Positions 44,161 through 57,198 of a DNA stretch of 64,000 bases are shown here, one piece after another. The stretch is from Phialophora verrucosa (Eukaryota; Ascomycota; Eurotiomycetes; Chaetothyriales; Herpotrichiellaceae), in the NCBI GenBank assembly GCA_002099365.1, contig MSED01000001.1, positions 62,001 through 126,000 on the forward strand. Direction: 5' to 3'. How positions within the stretch are numbered: position 1 is the stretch's first letter; each line of letters starts with the position of its first letter. The notes under the pieces are model-generated. The model was not told where the DNA came from. It worked only from the letters and a program-made list of their open reading frames with translations, and searched no databases. The position numbers and the translations under genes are program-made.

Positions 44161-47100
44161 CTTGAGAGCGCGACGACAGCCGCGGAAGCAAGGGTTAGGA
44201 ACGCAGTGGATCGAGTGAGTGGCGGTGTGGTATCAAAGCTGTCTAGCAACGGTTCTCACAAAGTCATCCTCGTCGTGCAGCTGGTATAGGTGATGGCCAA
44301 GGAGTAGATCGAGCAGGGCAGATCGTCGTTCCGCAGTGAATCGAGGTACTGTCCCCTTGGTCAGAGAGTCAATCTAGGCTCGACGTCTCGTGCATGCTCA
44401 CCTCGAGACGAAGACTGCAATTTGGGCACAACGGCAGGTTAGCCGTGATGTTGACTGCCCCCTGCACTCTTCGCACAAAGATACACAACCAGCCACGACA
44501 ACAAGCGGGCGCAAAGTGGTCAGATGCTGGCGTGATGTACGGATAGAGTATGGCAAAGGTGTTGGATTGGGTGCCGCGCAGGTGGAGGAGCTGGTCTGAA
44601 GCGTGGTGAAGATGCGGTGGAGAGAGAGCTCCAAAGCTTCAGCAATTCGAATTGAACAGCTAAGACCTCAATGGCCGGGGAGCCACGGGCGCGTTTCCAT
44701 CCGGCCTGGAGAGCGCCGAGGCCAAGGGCCAATGCAGTTAAGCAGCGCACGCCTTTTCACTGAGGCGCGAGTAGCAAGCTGAGGAAGACGGCGCCGTCAA
44801 ACAGTGGCTGGCAAAGCGGAGCTTGGGGGAATTGGAGAAGCTTCGCTAAGGCACCAATCCGGTCTAGAAGATCTCTTAGAACACCTTCCGTTGCAGGGGC
44901 TTGCCATGCGGCAGAAGATTGAAAAGGTCAGGGTCGCCCTTGTCGCCTTTCGATCGCTCATCTCTCTCCCCTGTCTACGATTTCAGGGGCAATAGTCATC
45001 GTCCTGACACCTCGCCACGTTCTGTGTCATATTCTGCGGTCGAGCTCGTTCAGCGACGACCAACTCCTGTGTGACCATATTTCCTGTCAACTCGCCCTGA
45101 ATAGACTCGCTCCCACCACGGCCAGAGGGTTCATTCTGCCCCCCAGAGCCGTGGCAAGCCAAGGCATATGCCGTACGACTACCCTGCGCACACGTAGCCC
45201 CCGGGAGACACCCTCGACTTTCGAAACTGTCCGAGCGAGAGACAGTTTGAAACTCGCAGACGAGAACATTTTCCTTTAATGGGAGATTGTCTGGGCTTGG
45301 GTTAGGCATCATCGACGGACAACCAATGTTCGTGCTAGAAACACCGGCTTCATCGATAATGGTTCTGGAATGAAACAGGGGAACACTGTACTCTGGCTTT
45401 CAACTTAAGCTTTTCATCGCATAGGCGTCGTGGCATTGCTGCTATCTCTCCTGGGTAAAGTCCACACATAGTAAAATGACCCTGAGGCTGCCACATGGCA
45501 CGGAGGACGTACCCGCGTTTGCTCCGTTCTCATTCCAGCCGTGTTAAGTACTGTGCACGATCCCTGGGTCAACCTGTCTATCGCGCGAGGTCCCAAGTCT
45601 CGAATTCAACCCAGTTCCTGAGAGCTGTCGCGACGGCAGCATGTGCAATGTATGCGACGTGAACCACTTGCGATCGCATTTCTCTTGGATCACTAATTGA
45701 TACCAATGTTTTGTTCGCATAGAAATTGATCCGATAATCAGTGTGCTCGTTGACGTCAATTTCCAATCACTACGGGCAAAGAACGCCTAGCTATGAGATC
45801 CGACCTGCATCACCTTGCCTGCCATGCCTTGGGTTCTCGGGTCGTTTTCGATTGAAGTACTCCTGCAACAACTGGGAACGGATGAGGCCCAAGGCCAAGG
45901 TTCCAAGAGTTTTATCAGCCTAAAACGACTGAGAATTACATCGCCAAGAGATCTCCTGAGATGCGCCGTGAGCGAGAGTGAAACTCCGTGATCTCATTGA
46001 TTGTCAGCCAGGCATCAACGAAGATCTGAAATCCGAAATGGACCTCCGCTGACCTTGTTGCCAGCTGGAATCGACGATGCCGTTCGTTGACCGACCCTGT
46101 CTCCGCTGTGCTTCTGGCAAGCGGGCAAATCATAGCTTACGGTTCTACTTTGGACTGTACCTGCTGTCTCCCCTGAACCATGGAGGACTGCTGTACGACA
46201 TCAGCTCAACCCACATTCTCCTGCACCCGTGCCTGGGAAAGATGACCTCCGGCAAATGAGGTGCGAGGCACCGTACCCGAGATATTGGAACCAGCCCTAC
46301 CTTGGCGCCCGTCGGTGTTCGATGTCACGGGTGTCCACGCTGTGGGCATCCTCGTCCCAACCCGGTCTCCGGCTTATCTACGGGATATGGAAGAACTCTG
46401 GGATAATGTTCTGGCGGCTGGTCCGCCCTACAAGGAAAATACCAATCACATTCTCGTCTTGCCATTTCAACAGTTTTCACTGCCTTTCTCCAGCAGAGGC
46501 CGGCCGAGAGAACGTATCGGTGTAATCGAAAACTACATGCACACCGCGATTGGTACATTGCCCAGTACCCATCTCTCGCTCGCTGCTGGCAGCGTTGGGT
46601 ATTTTCGACGCAATGGGTCTGATGAATAGTACTCCCGTCCTATCCTAAAATGCCGTGTCCTCTCTAGGGTTTTCTCCTCTTCTGGCTAGATGCCAATGAT
46701 AAAGAGTCGGTGGCGACAATATTGAGCATTCTGGGGCGAGAAAGCTTAGACATGAAGGCACGGGACACTCGTATCAGGGCTAGCCTTATGAAGGCCTGCT
46801 TTCTGCATCGCTCTTTGGCTGTTTTGCGAATACTTTCAACTAGACCTTGGGGGAAAGCCTTAAATGAATGACGTTCTCGCTCCCGTAAGTCAGACTTGCA
46901 TAGGCATACAGCATGCAATCGGCGATGGGTCAGTCTGTCCTTGGTACTCTACCCAGCTTCTTGGACTGCCCAACGGCACTTCCCTTGGGTGGCTCGATTC
47001 CAGCTGACTTCATCAGACCCCGTGATTTCGTACCTGCAGAAGTCACTTGTCAAGATTTACCTAAGAAATCCTTCAAAAAGTTGACGAGGACACTACGCTC

Positions 47101-50067
47101 AGAGTGGCTTGGTGCAACTTCCATTCTGGGAATCCCGCAGCAGCAAAGGATACGACAGATCAAACGCGTATTCGCCTTTGCTTGCGGGATGCGAAGGTCT
47201 GCGAGTGCTTGAGAGACAGGGATTCCCGAGCGTTGGCACCGGCTTCGGACCGGCTAGCCCTGCAATGTGGGGCCTTCCTGTTTGGGCCTCAAGCTGCGAC
47301 TACTCGTACCAGCGTATTGGCAACGTTGCTTGACCATGTGGGCTACGTTTCATTCGGCAATGCAAAGGGATCATGAGGGTACGTACCTTTGTGTCCGCGC
47401 AATGAGCCTCGGGCCATCTCCGACCTGTCCGTGATAGGAGTGACGACGCAAACACGTTACGCAGTCATCTCATCAATATCCGTCGAATATGCCGGAGGCC
47501 TGGCCGTTTTTCATTGACTTTATTCTTACTTGCATAAGTGAAGAGATGATCAACCGAAGAGCGTTGGTAGGAGTAGGAGCTATCTTAAGAGCACAAGATC
47601 GCCGCCTTTTGCGGTAGGTGCGCTAAAAACTTGCCTCTTGTGGCTACGGTTCGCTGATCTCAAAGGGTCCCACGGTTCCACAGTCATTGACCACATGGTG
47701 TTTCACACGTTTCAATGGACCCCAAAGTTCTGGGTCGAGATTACGAGTATTACACAGACACACCCATGGCACCGAATAGAGCGTTTCCGGCTCGATGGAT
47801 ATTAAAGGGCAGCCAAGTCTGCATCACCGACGGTAACTCCCAGTCAACCAGGTCTGTGAGGACCATCAACTCGTGATGGACCTACCAGAAGGAGATGGGG
47901 TTGAGAGGATGAAAGTCTTGGGCGGTTCGTGCTGATAGCACACGCATATGCCGCTGCTGGAGCCCGCAACCATCCGCGATCTACGAGTACAGCGAGATAC
48001 AGCGAACAACGGCGAATGCGTGCTGAGCAGTAGCTCTACAATGAAGCCAATGGAGGCATACCTCATGCACCGTCGGATGCACATCGGGCTCGTTTCCATA
48101 GAAGGCATGTGCCAAGAAAAGCACCTGCCCAGAATCGTAAGAAAGCTCAATCCCCAGACGGTTGTCGCTGCTTTGCGAGAGCAGGAAGGACTGAGAAGGG
48201 CCTGTCGCGAGACTTTATCTACGAGTACTCGTACATTCACCGCACGGCTTACTGGAACCGGAGGGAGTGCCAAGCAGCGTCATGGCACCACCGTTTGAGG
48301 GTTTCGTGGACGCGGACCGAGTGCTCATTGGGCAAGTCAACAACCAGATTCGCGATTGACGGAGCCGTTATGGACCGACGAATCACGAAAATTTGCACCC
48401 ATTACGCTCTCCGGGTTAGTGTACTGTAGCTCGGAAGAGGAATCCGCATTGGACTTCCCTTCGCCATGCACTGTGACGCAGTTGAAAGAAAGCATCCTAG
48501 CACTTACCGCATCGAGAAGTTTGTGGCGTTCTGCTAAGTCAACCGCCCTCCACCAACGGCGCAGACCACCAGGGCCAACCCACGCATCGAACGAGGTCCA
48601 GACGCCTGAATTCCCAAAGGTACCGCCACGCTTGTGGATGACCATGTTCGACGTGGCCAACTAGCGAGCCACTCATGACGCCTTAAGAGCGGCCAAGAAC
48701 GTATCGGTCAGCAAGAAATGTATTACATGAGCAAGCATCATTTGCAAGGGAGATAGATGGACGCGGGGATTTCGGCGGGTATCGTGCGATTGACTACACA
48801 GTACGAGGTACGCAGTACATACTCGGGCCCTGAACAGTTGGCGTCAGGCTGCCTGGCAAGTTGGAGCGCAGATGCTCGTCAACACGACACGTTACGGTGA
48901 GGGTCGTTTGCGGGAACAGAGAACTCCCAAGAGGACATGCTCGTACCTGGCGATATTCCGCACACGAGAAACAAGAACATCAGTCAAGCGATGAGTTATC
49001 ACTGCTTATGGCTCTACATAATTTGCATTTTGATAGCTCCAAGCTTCGAGCTCGTTGTTTGAGTGGCAGCCGCAGTAGGCAGCTAGGTGACATGCTTGTG
49101 ACATGCTTCTGGCTGGCAAATGCCGTGCACACCTCAGTGTCCTTTGCAACAGGCCCAATGAGGTTTAGGGCGCCTTCCACAAGAGGAAATCGGAGGTGGT
49201 CCGAGCTCCTCGACTAGCCCCCCTGCCACCAACTGTGCGAGCGAGTGACAGCGCTGGGAAACTGCTTGGTGATTTTGCTTCAGTTGCAGAGTCCACCCAC
49301 CCATCCGCCCTGCAGCGTCGAGTTGATGACTTTGCTGTGCTACCAATCACGCCAGCTGGCCCCCGGCCCACGCGTACGCTGACACGACGGGCTCGAAGCT
49401 GTCGCAAGCCCCTCAGCAAGCGGCTTTCGCCAGCCAGTCTGGCGTGCTGGTGCTGAACCCTCCGGTGGCCCTCTCCGGGATTGCTGACTTCAGGACAGGC
49501 TTCTAACGCGCTTCGAAATTTCTTGGACAGGCTTCCACGGCCAGCGCCAAACTTCTTTGGGTAGTCGGCGCAGGGAGTCCGTTTGGATCGGTGCACACCT
49601 GCCAACGTCAACTTGGCAAGGATCTGTCTTCACCCGTACCATTTCCCGTCGGTCAACCGGCCACGGGCGCCCCAAGACATAGCTGCCAATACAAGCCGCT
49701 CCGGCCGGCGCTTTCTAGGCCAACACCCAACACCCTTGCAACCGATCAGTTCATGATTCTCGGGCTAGGGACGCCGAGCGTACTGCAAGTGCACTTAGAC
49801 GCATGGCAGAACAATAATCCTCGTCTGTTCGACTGGCGCCGCTGGGCCTGGGTAGCCGCAATCAGATGGCCCAAAGCGAATTATATCTTAATTCCCCTTA
49901 ACAGTCCATGGATATCCGCCGCATCTGACATTGATCAAATACCCAAGACGTCCGCCATTTTCCTGTGGTCTGCCTTACATATTCGCCGCTTACTCAAGTT
50001 TAACACATCCGACTCTCGAGATTCGAAAAGAGATAAAAGCATCTTCGTCGACCACTTCCTGTCTTGA
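44161..50067. other. 5.9-kb gene-poor region
   Basis: Dozens of short frames occur on both strands (up to 158 codons, such as plus 49591-50067 and minus 47866-48273) but none shows a domain, plausible exon chain or composition like the neighbouring genes. The part near the Yap-like gene probably holds its promoter and leader. A run of overlapping AGTAC/GTACT words sits near 48797-48830. No transposase or reverse-transcriptase remnants are recognisable. Confidence 0.5.
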
Positions 50068-50909
50068 ATGACGTCGACCTGGGAACACGACATCAACATG
50101 GACTTTGGCTTCGTGAGCTCACCATCACAATCACCAAGTCAGTCGCTCTTCACCGCCGGTCAATACTTCGATAGCACTTCAGAGGGATCCAGTCCCAACT
50201 CACCTCGTGTAAGTGCCGCCGCGTCGATGCCCGTTGACTACCCCACTGACCGGACCGTAGCAGATGAGTCAAATGATGTTCAACTCTGCGTCAATGCAGT
50301 ACGACATGTACCAATATGGAACCACACCGGCTTCATTCTACGCGACAACACAGACGACAAAGATTCCCGTCGAGTACAACAGCGCAGCAAACATTGATCA
50401 GACCGACCGACGACGAAGACGGTCCGGCAGCACCTCGGCGCCCGCAGCCAAGGACAAGGAATCCATCCCCAACATGCACATGGTACGTCCACCCACCGCT
50501 TCCCACCAGCAACCCTTAGCTGACCCCCAAGCAGCGACGAAGAGCTCAGAACCGCGCATCGCAACGGGCTTTCAGGGAACGGAAAGAAAAGCACGTCAAG
50601 GGCCTCGAGCGCCAGCTAGAGGACCTTCACGAGAAGCACCAAGATCTGCTACAGTCTTATACGCGACAAGCCGACGAGGTGTCCAAGCTCAACGGCAGGA
50701 TATCGGAGCTCACCGCCGAGCTCAACGCCCTACGATCGTGTCAGGACCAGTCATTCAGCGAGATGCTGATGCCCGACAAGTTCGACAAGTTCGACGCCTT
50801 CTCGACACCAGACAACATGCTCTACAACGGACCCGAATGCTACTTTGACAAGAACGCCGTCGACCTAAATTCGGAGTTCGCGTTACATTCCTTCGAGGAT
50901 TCCTTGTAG
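50068..50909 (+). CDS. Yap/AP-1-like bZIP transcription factor
   Basis: Three exons (50068-50208, 50261-50482, 50535-50909) give 245 residues. The third exon opens with the basic region RRRAQNRASQRAFRERKEKH, where the NxxSQxxFR pattern marks the fungal Pap1/Yap subgroup, and runs into a leucine zipper (LERQLEDLHEKHQDLL...). The N-terminal half is Ser/Gln-rich with DFGFVSSPSQSPSQS at the start, and the C-terminus is acidic and aromatic (DKFDKFDAFSTP). No cysteine-rich redox domain of the Yap1 type is seen; only three Cys remain in the last exon region. It sits alone in a 9-kb gene-poor region. Likely a stress or development regulator; targets unknown. Confidence 0.88.
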
Positions 50910-53889
50910 TATACGTTTCTACCACTTGAGTTTGGTTCCATACCTGGCGTTCGAAGAGGGGTACCAACCTTCACGGGCCGGGTTGTCTTTTTCTTGTCGA
51001 TTGCACTTGAGCGAAGCGCACGGCCGCGCAGCATGGGATGGATTGGCTTTGGCGTCTTGCACGACTAGCGCTTGATGAAACATATGACACGTTCAGGTCT
51101 CCCAGGGAAAAGCCTCGGGCATGAGGAACATTATTATTGAGAGCAAAGACTTCTACTAGGGTTGTCAACAGTAGGCTTCTGGAAAGGGCCCTGTGAGCTG
51201 CGGCACCAGTGGATCCGAAAGATCAAACAGGGTGGGAAATCAGGTACACGTTGGGAGGCCGGCTAGTCTTACCGCTTGAAGCACAGAATAATCACATGTA
51301 CCACAAAGTGACTGGAGAAGTCAGCGAGTGCTCTCCGGCAACAAGAAGAAATTTTATCTAACAATTCTCTCACGGTACACTGTGTCTCCACGGACGGCGG
51401 GGGTGACAACGCGAAAAGCATATTCTACTCGCTGAAAGACTATTATGGGAAGGCCTTTGGGGGTTGCGCTCATGGGCCCTAGGTTTCCCGACGGCCGGAC
51501 TTCGTGTCCTCGGACTGCTTTGTAGGAGAAAGTTAAACTCTCTTCAGCGAGCTGGTGTCAATCCGAAAACGGCATTTGCTCTAGCGACTAACAGAGCAAC
51601 AAATTATTGTTTGAAACCTTCAGAACAGCGAACACGAGCATGACCCTTGAGAATGACTCGAGCATGCCTCTCTCCCGCCTTGTCCTGCCACACCTCCGGC
51701 TGCCGCCCTACGATGCCGCACTTTCATGGCGGTCACTGGGCGGCCCTGCAGCGCTCTTCAAGCCACGAAAGTCAGGGCTGTCCTCTGGTGCTTCAACGAT
51801 AATCGTTAGATTTTGGAAGGTTCCAACATTCTACGGCTCCGATCAGGTCGCTGGCCTGATTGTCCCCCCAGCGGGTCAAGCTGGTTGGTCCTCAGCCGAT
51901 TGCCTTATTTGGGCACGCCGAGCGGCCATTTCCATAGCGGCGGCACCCCCGGCGATATGGTATGCCCTGTGCTCGCAAAGAAAAGCATAACTTTACGAGA
52001 CCAGGAGTAGCGATGTTCAGAGACGATTCCAGAAGACATAGGCCTTTCTACTATGCATGGCTATGCTCATCCTTGGCTGTCTTCTTATTCTCGACCCAGT
52101 ATCTTACACGATTTCGAGGACGAAGTTCACAACGAGAAGCAGGTCCACTCGATGGGGATCACCGCTCGGGTTTCTCGAAGTGAGGAGCCCAAAGCAGTCC
52201 TTCTGACCACGCACGTGGGACGAGTCCGCGATAGAAGGCGCAATACTCGAACAGACTCCAACCTTACGGCACACCAACCTCGACAGACCTTCCCCGCAAC
52301 CACTCTGGGACCCCCTTCAGCGGCGGTGATAAGGAGCCACTCACAGTGTGCTATCAGGGTGCTGCCCTGTTCAGACCCCAAGATTTTCTCGAGAACTTCA
52401 GATCATGTCAGCCTGCATCCGCATCTTCCTGCGGACTCGGGTGCGCTCATTGGGTGTGCCATGGGACATCCTAGAAGCATACGTGAGCTGCTCTCTGTGT
52501 CGGAGAGCTGAACCAGGGGTTATTCAGGTTATGACGGGGCTGCCTTCTGTCCAGTTCGGATTCCGCTTCCAGGCTATCGTCCTACCTACATGCGCCGGCC
52601 ACCACACTGATTCGTTAGCAGCGTTGTATCACTTATCGGGCCGCCCTATCCAAGGTTGTATTACTCTCGGCCTAGAGTGCCGAATTATACGAAAAAACAG
52701 TAATTGATCGGCATGCTGATTGCCCTCTTCCTGCCACGACATCCGTACTGGGTCGCCGATGCTTGTCGCACAAAGAGCTCCATCAAAGTCTAGAACCTGT
52801 CGTAAATTCCCTTTTCCCTCCTCGGGCAGCTTCCCAAGCAGGCACGAATGCCTTGACAGGAATTTGTCTCGACGAATGGTCGATGCATACAAAATGTGGA
52901 ATGCGCGTGCAACAGCCAGAGATCCACAACTGACCCATAGGTATGCATCGTGATGTGCTTGCCCGCAAGAGGACCACAACTACACAACACCCCGTTGCAC
53001 TGAATGAACGCGAGCTCAGTGGCCCTGTCATCCTTGAACCCGGAGCGTCCAGAGCTGGTAATCCTCGCGCCGTGACTGAGTTCGTCCCGAGCCTGCCAGG
53101 GCACCGTGCACACCATCTTTTTACATAACCATCATCGCCAGGTACGTACCTTACCGTCAGCTTGCTAGCGTCCGAGCCACATGCGCGTGACATCATGGTA
53201 AAGATTCCGGCAGTCCTTATATTCTGGGCTGGGGCTGTTATACTGGACGCAAAAGTGTAGCCTCTTCCGCACAAAGCCGAAATAATCATCTGAGGCTGAC
53301 GCTTGAAAGGACGAAGGTGTCATTGTACAGAGCCTTGCGAGCGCCGCTCCAATCTAGCGTGCGACGGCGTTTCTGTCTGCTGTGAAGCATCGGTGATCGG
53401 ACTCAGCTTGGAATGGGCGTGCCCACGGCACCCGCAGATCATCGGAAGAGCTGGATCAGATCCGATGAGCCAAGCACTGAAAGCACCGGTACGAATTGCC
53501 AGGGAGCTGTTTCACAGCCTTACTAACCTGACGAGTTGCCCCTCCTCGTAGCGTACAAGGCTGAGGCTGACGCCACATGGCGAGGCTTGAGGAATGTGGC
53601 TCAGCTCCGAATCGGGCAAGCAATGTAAACATGAGCGATTGAGCAACACACACGAAACGTGACCTTCGCAGCCTTCAATCTCGGCTCGCATGTGCGACGC
53701 ACCCCAGATGCCCTGCTACGAGATCGAGCTGACGAGCCGACGCGACGTGCAAGAGACTCTGTCTTGGGCAGTCTCGTGACTCTCACATCATTTGGCACTC
53801 TAGATGAGAGTTGTGTCCGTCAGAAATTCCGTCCATGGTCGCAGCGTCTCATCGGAACCACTGGAGCGGCGTGACCTGCAATGTGAAAC
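50910..53889. other. 3-kb gene-poor region
   Basis: Downstream of the bZIP gene and upstream of the WD40 gene. Frames of up to 168 codons (minus 52783-53289) and 152 codons (plus 52053-52511) overlap each other and lack family features. No repeat or RNA gene is recognised. Confidence 0.5.
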
Positions 53890-56800
53890 ATGTCCTCACA
53901 TTACGGTCTTCGAAGCAGGCTAGCAGACACCCAAGCCCCGTCGTTGCGCGCAACTCCCAATGCATCGCCAACCATCCCAAAAACCGGAGCCGCGGTCGCT
54001 CGAAAAACCCGACCGCCAGAATACACGCTGCAACTACAGAGGGTCATTGGCACAACGACGAACAGTCCCAATGGGTTGGCATGTTGTCCTGACACGGACT
54101 CGTACGCCTATTGCGCCGGCGCAGTTGCCGTCTTCTCGCAGCTCGCCCCCGACGGGACACCCATACATCGATACTATAAAGCTCGACCGACTGCGCCATC
54201 ATTGAATCCCCCCACTTCCTACTATGATAGTTCGCCGGCAAGCACGCCGTCGAAGAGGAGGATTAGCACATTTACGACTCGGAAGCGACTCGACGACTAC
54301 AACGGTGGTGGTTCGGCCAGTCGAGACTGGTCAGACGAGAGCGGGAGCCAGACATGGACGGCAAGGGAGCGTATCAAGACCGTCGCCTGCGTAGCTCTGA
54401 GTCGCGATGGGCGATGGCTAGCCGTGGGAGAGGCAGGGTACAATCCTCGCGTCCTACTTTTCTCCACCGCGGAAGACTCTTCGTGCGAGATACCCGTCTC
54501 CATCGTGACCGATCACACGTATGGCCTCCGTTGCGTGGCCTTCAGCTCAGATATGAGGTACCTGGCCACTCTCGGAGATTACAAGGACGGCTTTCTTTTC
54601 ATATGGTCGTTCAACTCCCGGTCCGGCCAACTGACTCTCCACTCGGCAAACAAATGCACGGCCAACATTTGCGACATGACTTTCTGCGGAAATAGCTTGG
54701 TCACGGTGGGCACGAGGTGTATTCGAGTCTGGGCCGTCAATGAGACGGCGATGAAACAGTCACCCACTAGGAAACCTCGATACAAGCCGTTGGACACGAC
54801 ACCTACGAGCCCCGGTCCGATTCCACTGGCTGGCAGAAATGTACTCCTAGGATCCATGGTGGACTGCACCTTTACTTGCATTGTCCCGGTCAGCGAGAGC
54901 GAAGTGGTCCTTGGAACGGACACCGGCTTCGTCTGCCTCGTTGATATGGCTCAAAATGTGTTGGAGTTGAAAGTACTCAAGAAACTCGATCTTGCTGTCA
55001 GCTCAATTGCCTTTACTTCTTCATCGAGAGAGCTGATCATGGGCACGTCGCGAGGTGTACAACGTGAAGACTTCGATGCTCTCTGCAAGGAAATCCCTTC
55101 CGCGTTAAAGCGGTCACGGGCGAAAGTCCCACGACTCTCCATTCGCCGTTCAATGGGTCTGCTTCATGAGACGGAAAAGAGTATAATTGCAATCGGAGGT
55201 CTCAGGTATCATACCATAACTATGGACAACAATGGCAGCTTGCAGATCCAAAGCAACGGCCCTTCGAAATCGGATGAGCCGTCACCCACATTTGCGGCTC
55301 ACAAGAGTGTTATACTCGGTGTCCAGGCCCTTCCTGAAACTGCGGGTCGAGGCGACTTCTTCACGTATTCCAAGAACGCAGAGGTCAAGTTCTGGGATAT
55401 CGACGGGGTCCTGCTGACACAAGAGTCTATATCTCTTGATCCCATCGAGTCCGAGGATGAGGGCTGCGAAAACGAATTGACCCGGATGCGATACCTCCGG
55501 AGCCACGACTGCTTTATTGCTGCAGACCGATTTGGAGTGTTGAAACTGGTCAGCAGCCGCGACTGGAAAGTCGATGACACGGTCCGGGCCCATAGCACGG
55601 TGATATCGTGCATCGACATCTTCGATCCTGCTTCGCTTGTGGCAACCTGCAGCAGGGACCGAATGGTGCAATTGTTCCACGTCCATGAGTCTACCTTCTC
55701 GCTCATGCAAACGATGGACGATCATGTGGGAGCAGTCAATGAGGTGCTGTTCTCCAATGAAGGCGCGAGGTTACTGTCTTGCTCAGCAGATCGCTCACTG
55801 GTCATCCGGGATCGTGTGTTGCGAGAAGAGGATGGTCTGAAGTCAGTGGTGTATCTTACCACCAAAGTCCTAAGCTTGAAGAGCTCACCCTTGTCGATGG
55901 CCATGCTCGGTGAAAGCACACTGGCGGTCTCTACCATGGACCGTTGCGTGACGAGAGTCGATGTCTCAACGGGTACTTTGCTCGATTCGTTCAAAGCCGG
56001 AGACCCTGAAACCAACGACACGGTCTTTCTCAACTCAATGATCACTTTTTCCGGACAGGACAGCACAGATGGCGCGCAAAAGATGCTCATCGGACACTGC
56101 TCAATCGACAAGTCAATCCGGTTGTACCGTGAGAACATGTCTCTACTCGTCAGAGAATCTGGCCACACAGAGGGAGTGAGTGATGTAGCACTCCTCGAGC
56201 AGTCTGCACGTTCCACGTCCGCCTCTCAGTCTCTGTTTGTTAGCACAGGTCTGGATGGAACAATCCTGATCTGGAACGTCTTGAAGTCGTCATCAGCTAC
56301 TCCAGGATTTCCGCATGAGCAGCCTGCTGGGCTAGGACTGGTGAATGAGGAGCCCGAGGCTGCTAAACGGAGTCCTGCATCACTCCCACCAATGAGAAAG
56401 GTCCTGAGCAAGATTGAGATAGCAGATCTCACGGGAGCCAGCGGCCAGCTGTCGCCGTCTTCTGCGCGGTCATTGTCGCCTGCACGGCTGAAGCGCAAGA
56501 CATCGAGACTCGTTCTTGCCACCTCAATTGACGATGTAGAAGAGGTACCCAAAGGCGACGTAGATGCACGGCCAAGGAGCGCCAGGTCGCCAAAAATTGC
56601 CACCCTTGACCCTCGGCGTTCGCCTTCGCCGCCGGTGCGAGCCAAACTAAGAAGCCACCGATCCCGGACCGAACTCAGCAAGGACGTTGAACAACGAGCA
56701 GGGGCTCCTTCGGAGCGGTCACCATCGCCGCCGGCGGTACCAGTTCCCGCAACACCCAAGCAGCGGCAAATGGCTAACAATGGGCGATTACGGAGAGCCC

Positions 56801-57198
56801 CTTCCGTGCCAGCAGACCTTCGCGCTCAGGCGACAATACAAGGTCGCAGGCAGAGTATGAGCCATGCCTCTGAGTTTGGGAGTCTGACAATGGCGACAGA
56901 TCAAGCCGCACGGATGTTGAAAATCTACAAGAAGAAATTGGCCAGCAGCAAGGAAACTGTCGATTTGAACGATCTCGAATACCAGGTCTCGGGGCTATTG
57001 AGAACCATCAGAGAGAGGAAGGATAGGACGATTGTCGCGCAGAAACGGGACGTCGAGGCGGCCAGCAAAAAGGAGCATGTCAAGGCTGCAACAGAGAGTG
57101 ACGTTGAGCAACTGGCAGCTTTGTTGGCCGGGTCAAAGATGGTTGACTCTCCGACGAGACTGACGGAGGCTGAAGGGGCGGCCGCACCGTCAGCTTGA
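53890..57198 (+). CDS. WD40-repeat protein, WDR62/MABP1-like
   Basis: One uninterrupted exon of 1102 residues. WD repeats occupy about 155-800 and probably form two propellers: VACVALSRDGRWLAVGEAG, LRCVAFSSDMRYLATLGDY, SLVTVGTRCIRVW, and at the end LFVSTGLDGTILIWNV. The order and length resemble MABP1/WDR62, large scaffold proteins of animals and fungi. Residues about 800-1000 are disordered with repeated RSPSPP-like patches, and a final helical segment (about 1000-1060, ARMLKIYKKKLAS, LEYQVSGLLRTIRERKD) may dimerise. A short N-terminal basic stretch precedes the propeller. The start is the first ATG. A MAPK-scaffold or centrosomal role is known for animal relatives only. Confidence 0.85.
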   Translation: MSSHYGLRSRLADTQAPSLRATPNASPTIPKTGAAVARKTRPPEYTLQLQRVIGTTTNSPNGLACCPDTDSYAYCAGAVAVFSQLAPDGTPIHRYYKARPTAPSLNPPTSYYDSSPASTPSKRRISTFTTRKRLDDYNGGGSASRDWSDESGSQTWTARERIKTVACVALSRDGRWLAVGEAGYNPRVLLFSTAEDSSCEIPVSIVTDHTYGLRCVAFSSDMRYLATLGDYKDGFLFIWSFNSRSGQLTLHSANKCTANICDMTFCGNSLVTVGTRCIRVWAVNETAMKQSPTRKPRYKPLDTTPTSPGPIPLAGRNVLLGSMVDCTFTCIVPVSESEVVLGTDTGFVCLVDMAQNVLELKVLKKLDLAVSSIAFTSSSRELIMGTSRGVQREDFDALCKEIPSALKRSRAKVPRLSIRRSMGLLHETEKSIIAIGGLRYHTITMDNNGSLQIQSNGPSKSDEPSPTFAAHKSVILGVQALPETAGRGDFFTYSKNAEVKFWDIDGVLLTQESISLDPIESEDEGCENELTRMRYLRSHDCFIAADRFGVLKLVSSRDWKVDDTVRAHSTVISCIDIFDPASLVATCSRDRMVQLFHVHESTFSLMQTMDDHVGAVNEVLFSNEGARLLSCSADRSLVIRDRVLREEDGLKSVVYLTTKVLSLKSSPLSMAMLGESTLAVSTMDRCVTRVDVSTGTLLDSFKAGDPETNDTVFLNSMITFSGQDSTDGAQKMLIGHCSIDKSIRLYRENMSLLVRESGHTEGVSDVALLEQSARSTSASQSLFVSTGLDGTILIWNVLKSSSATPGFPHEQPAGLGLVNEEPEAAKRSPASLPPMRKVLSKIEIADLTGASGQLSPSSARSLSPARLKRKTSRLVLATSIDDVEEVPKGDVDARPRSARSPKIATLDPRRSPSPPVRAKLRSHRSRTELSKDVEQRAGAPSERSPSPPAVPVPATPKQRQMANNGRLRRAPSVPADLRAQATIQGRRQSMSHASEFGSLTMATDQAARMLKIYKKKLASSKETVDLNDLEYQVSGLLRTIRERKDRTIVAQKRDVEAASKKEHVKAATESDVEQLAALLAGSKMVDSPTRLTEAEGAAAPSA

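Noticed and set aside
46261..46629. 122-codon plus-strand frame in the large gene-poor region.
   Set aside because: Starts with a normal ATG but shows no domain, signal or extension; expected by chance at this base composition.
48337..48664. Minus-strand frame with a GTAAGT donor and a following CAG acceptor, looking like two exons.
   Set aside because: The intron would be only 37 nt, shorter than any other here (minimum about 45), there is no family similarity, and no clear start context.
52783..53289. 168-codon minus-strand frame.
   Set aside because: Cys/Ser-rich without pattern, no signal peptide, no relatives recognised.
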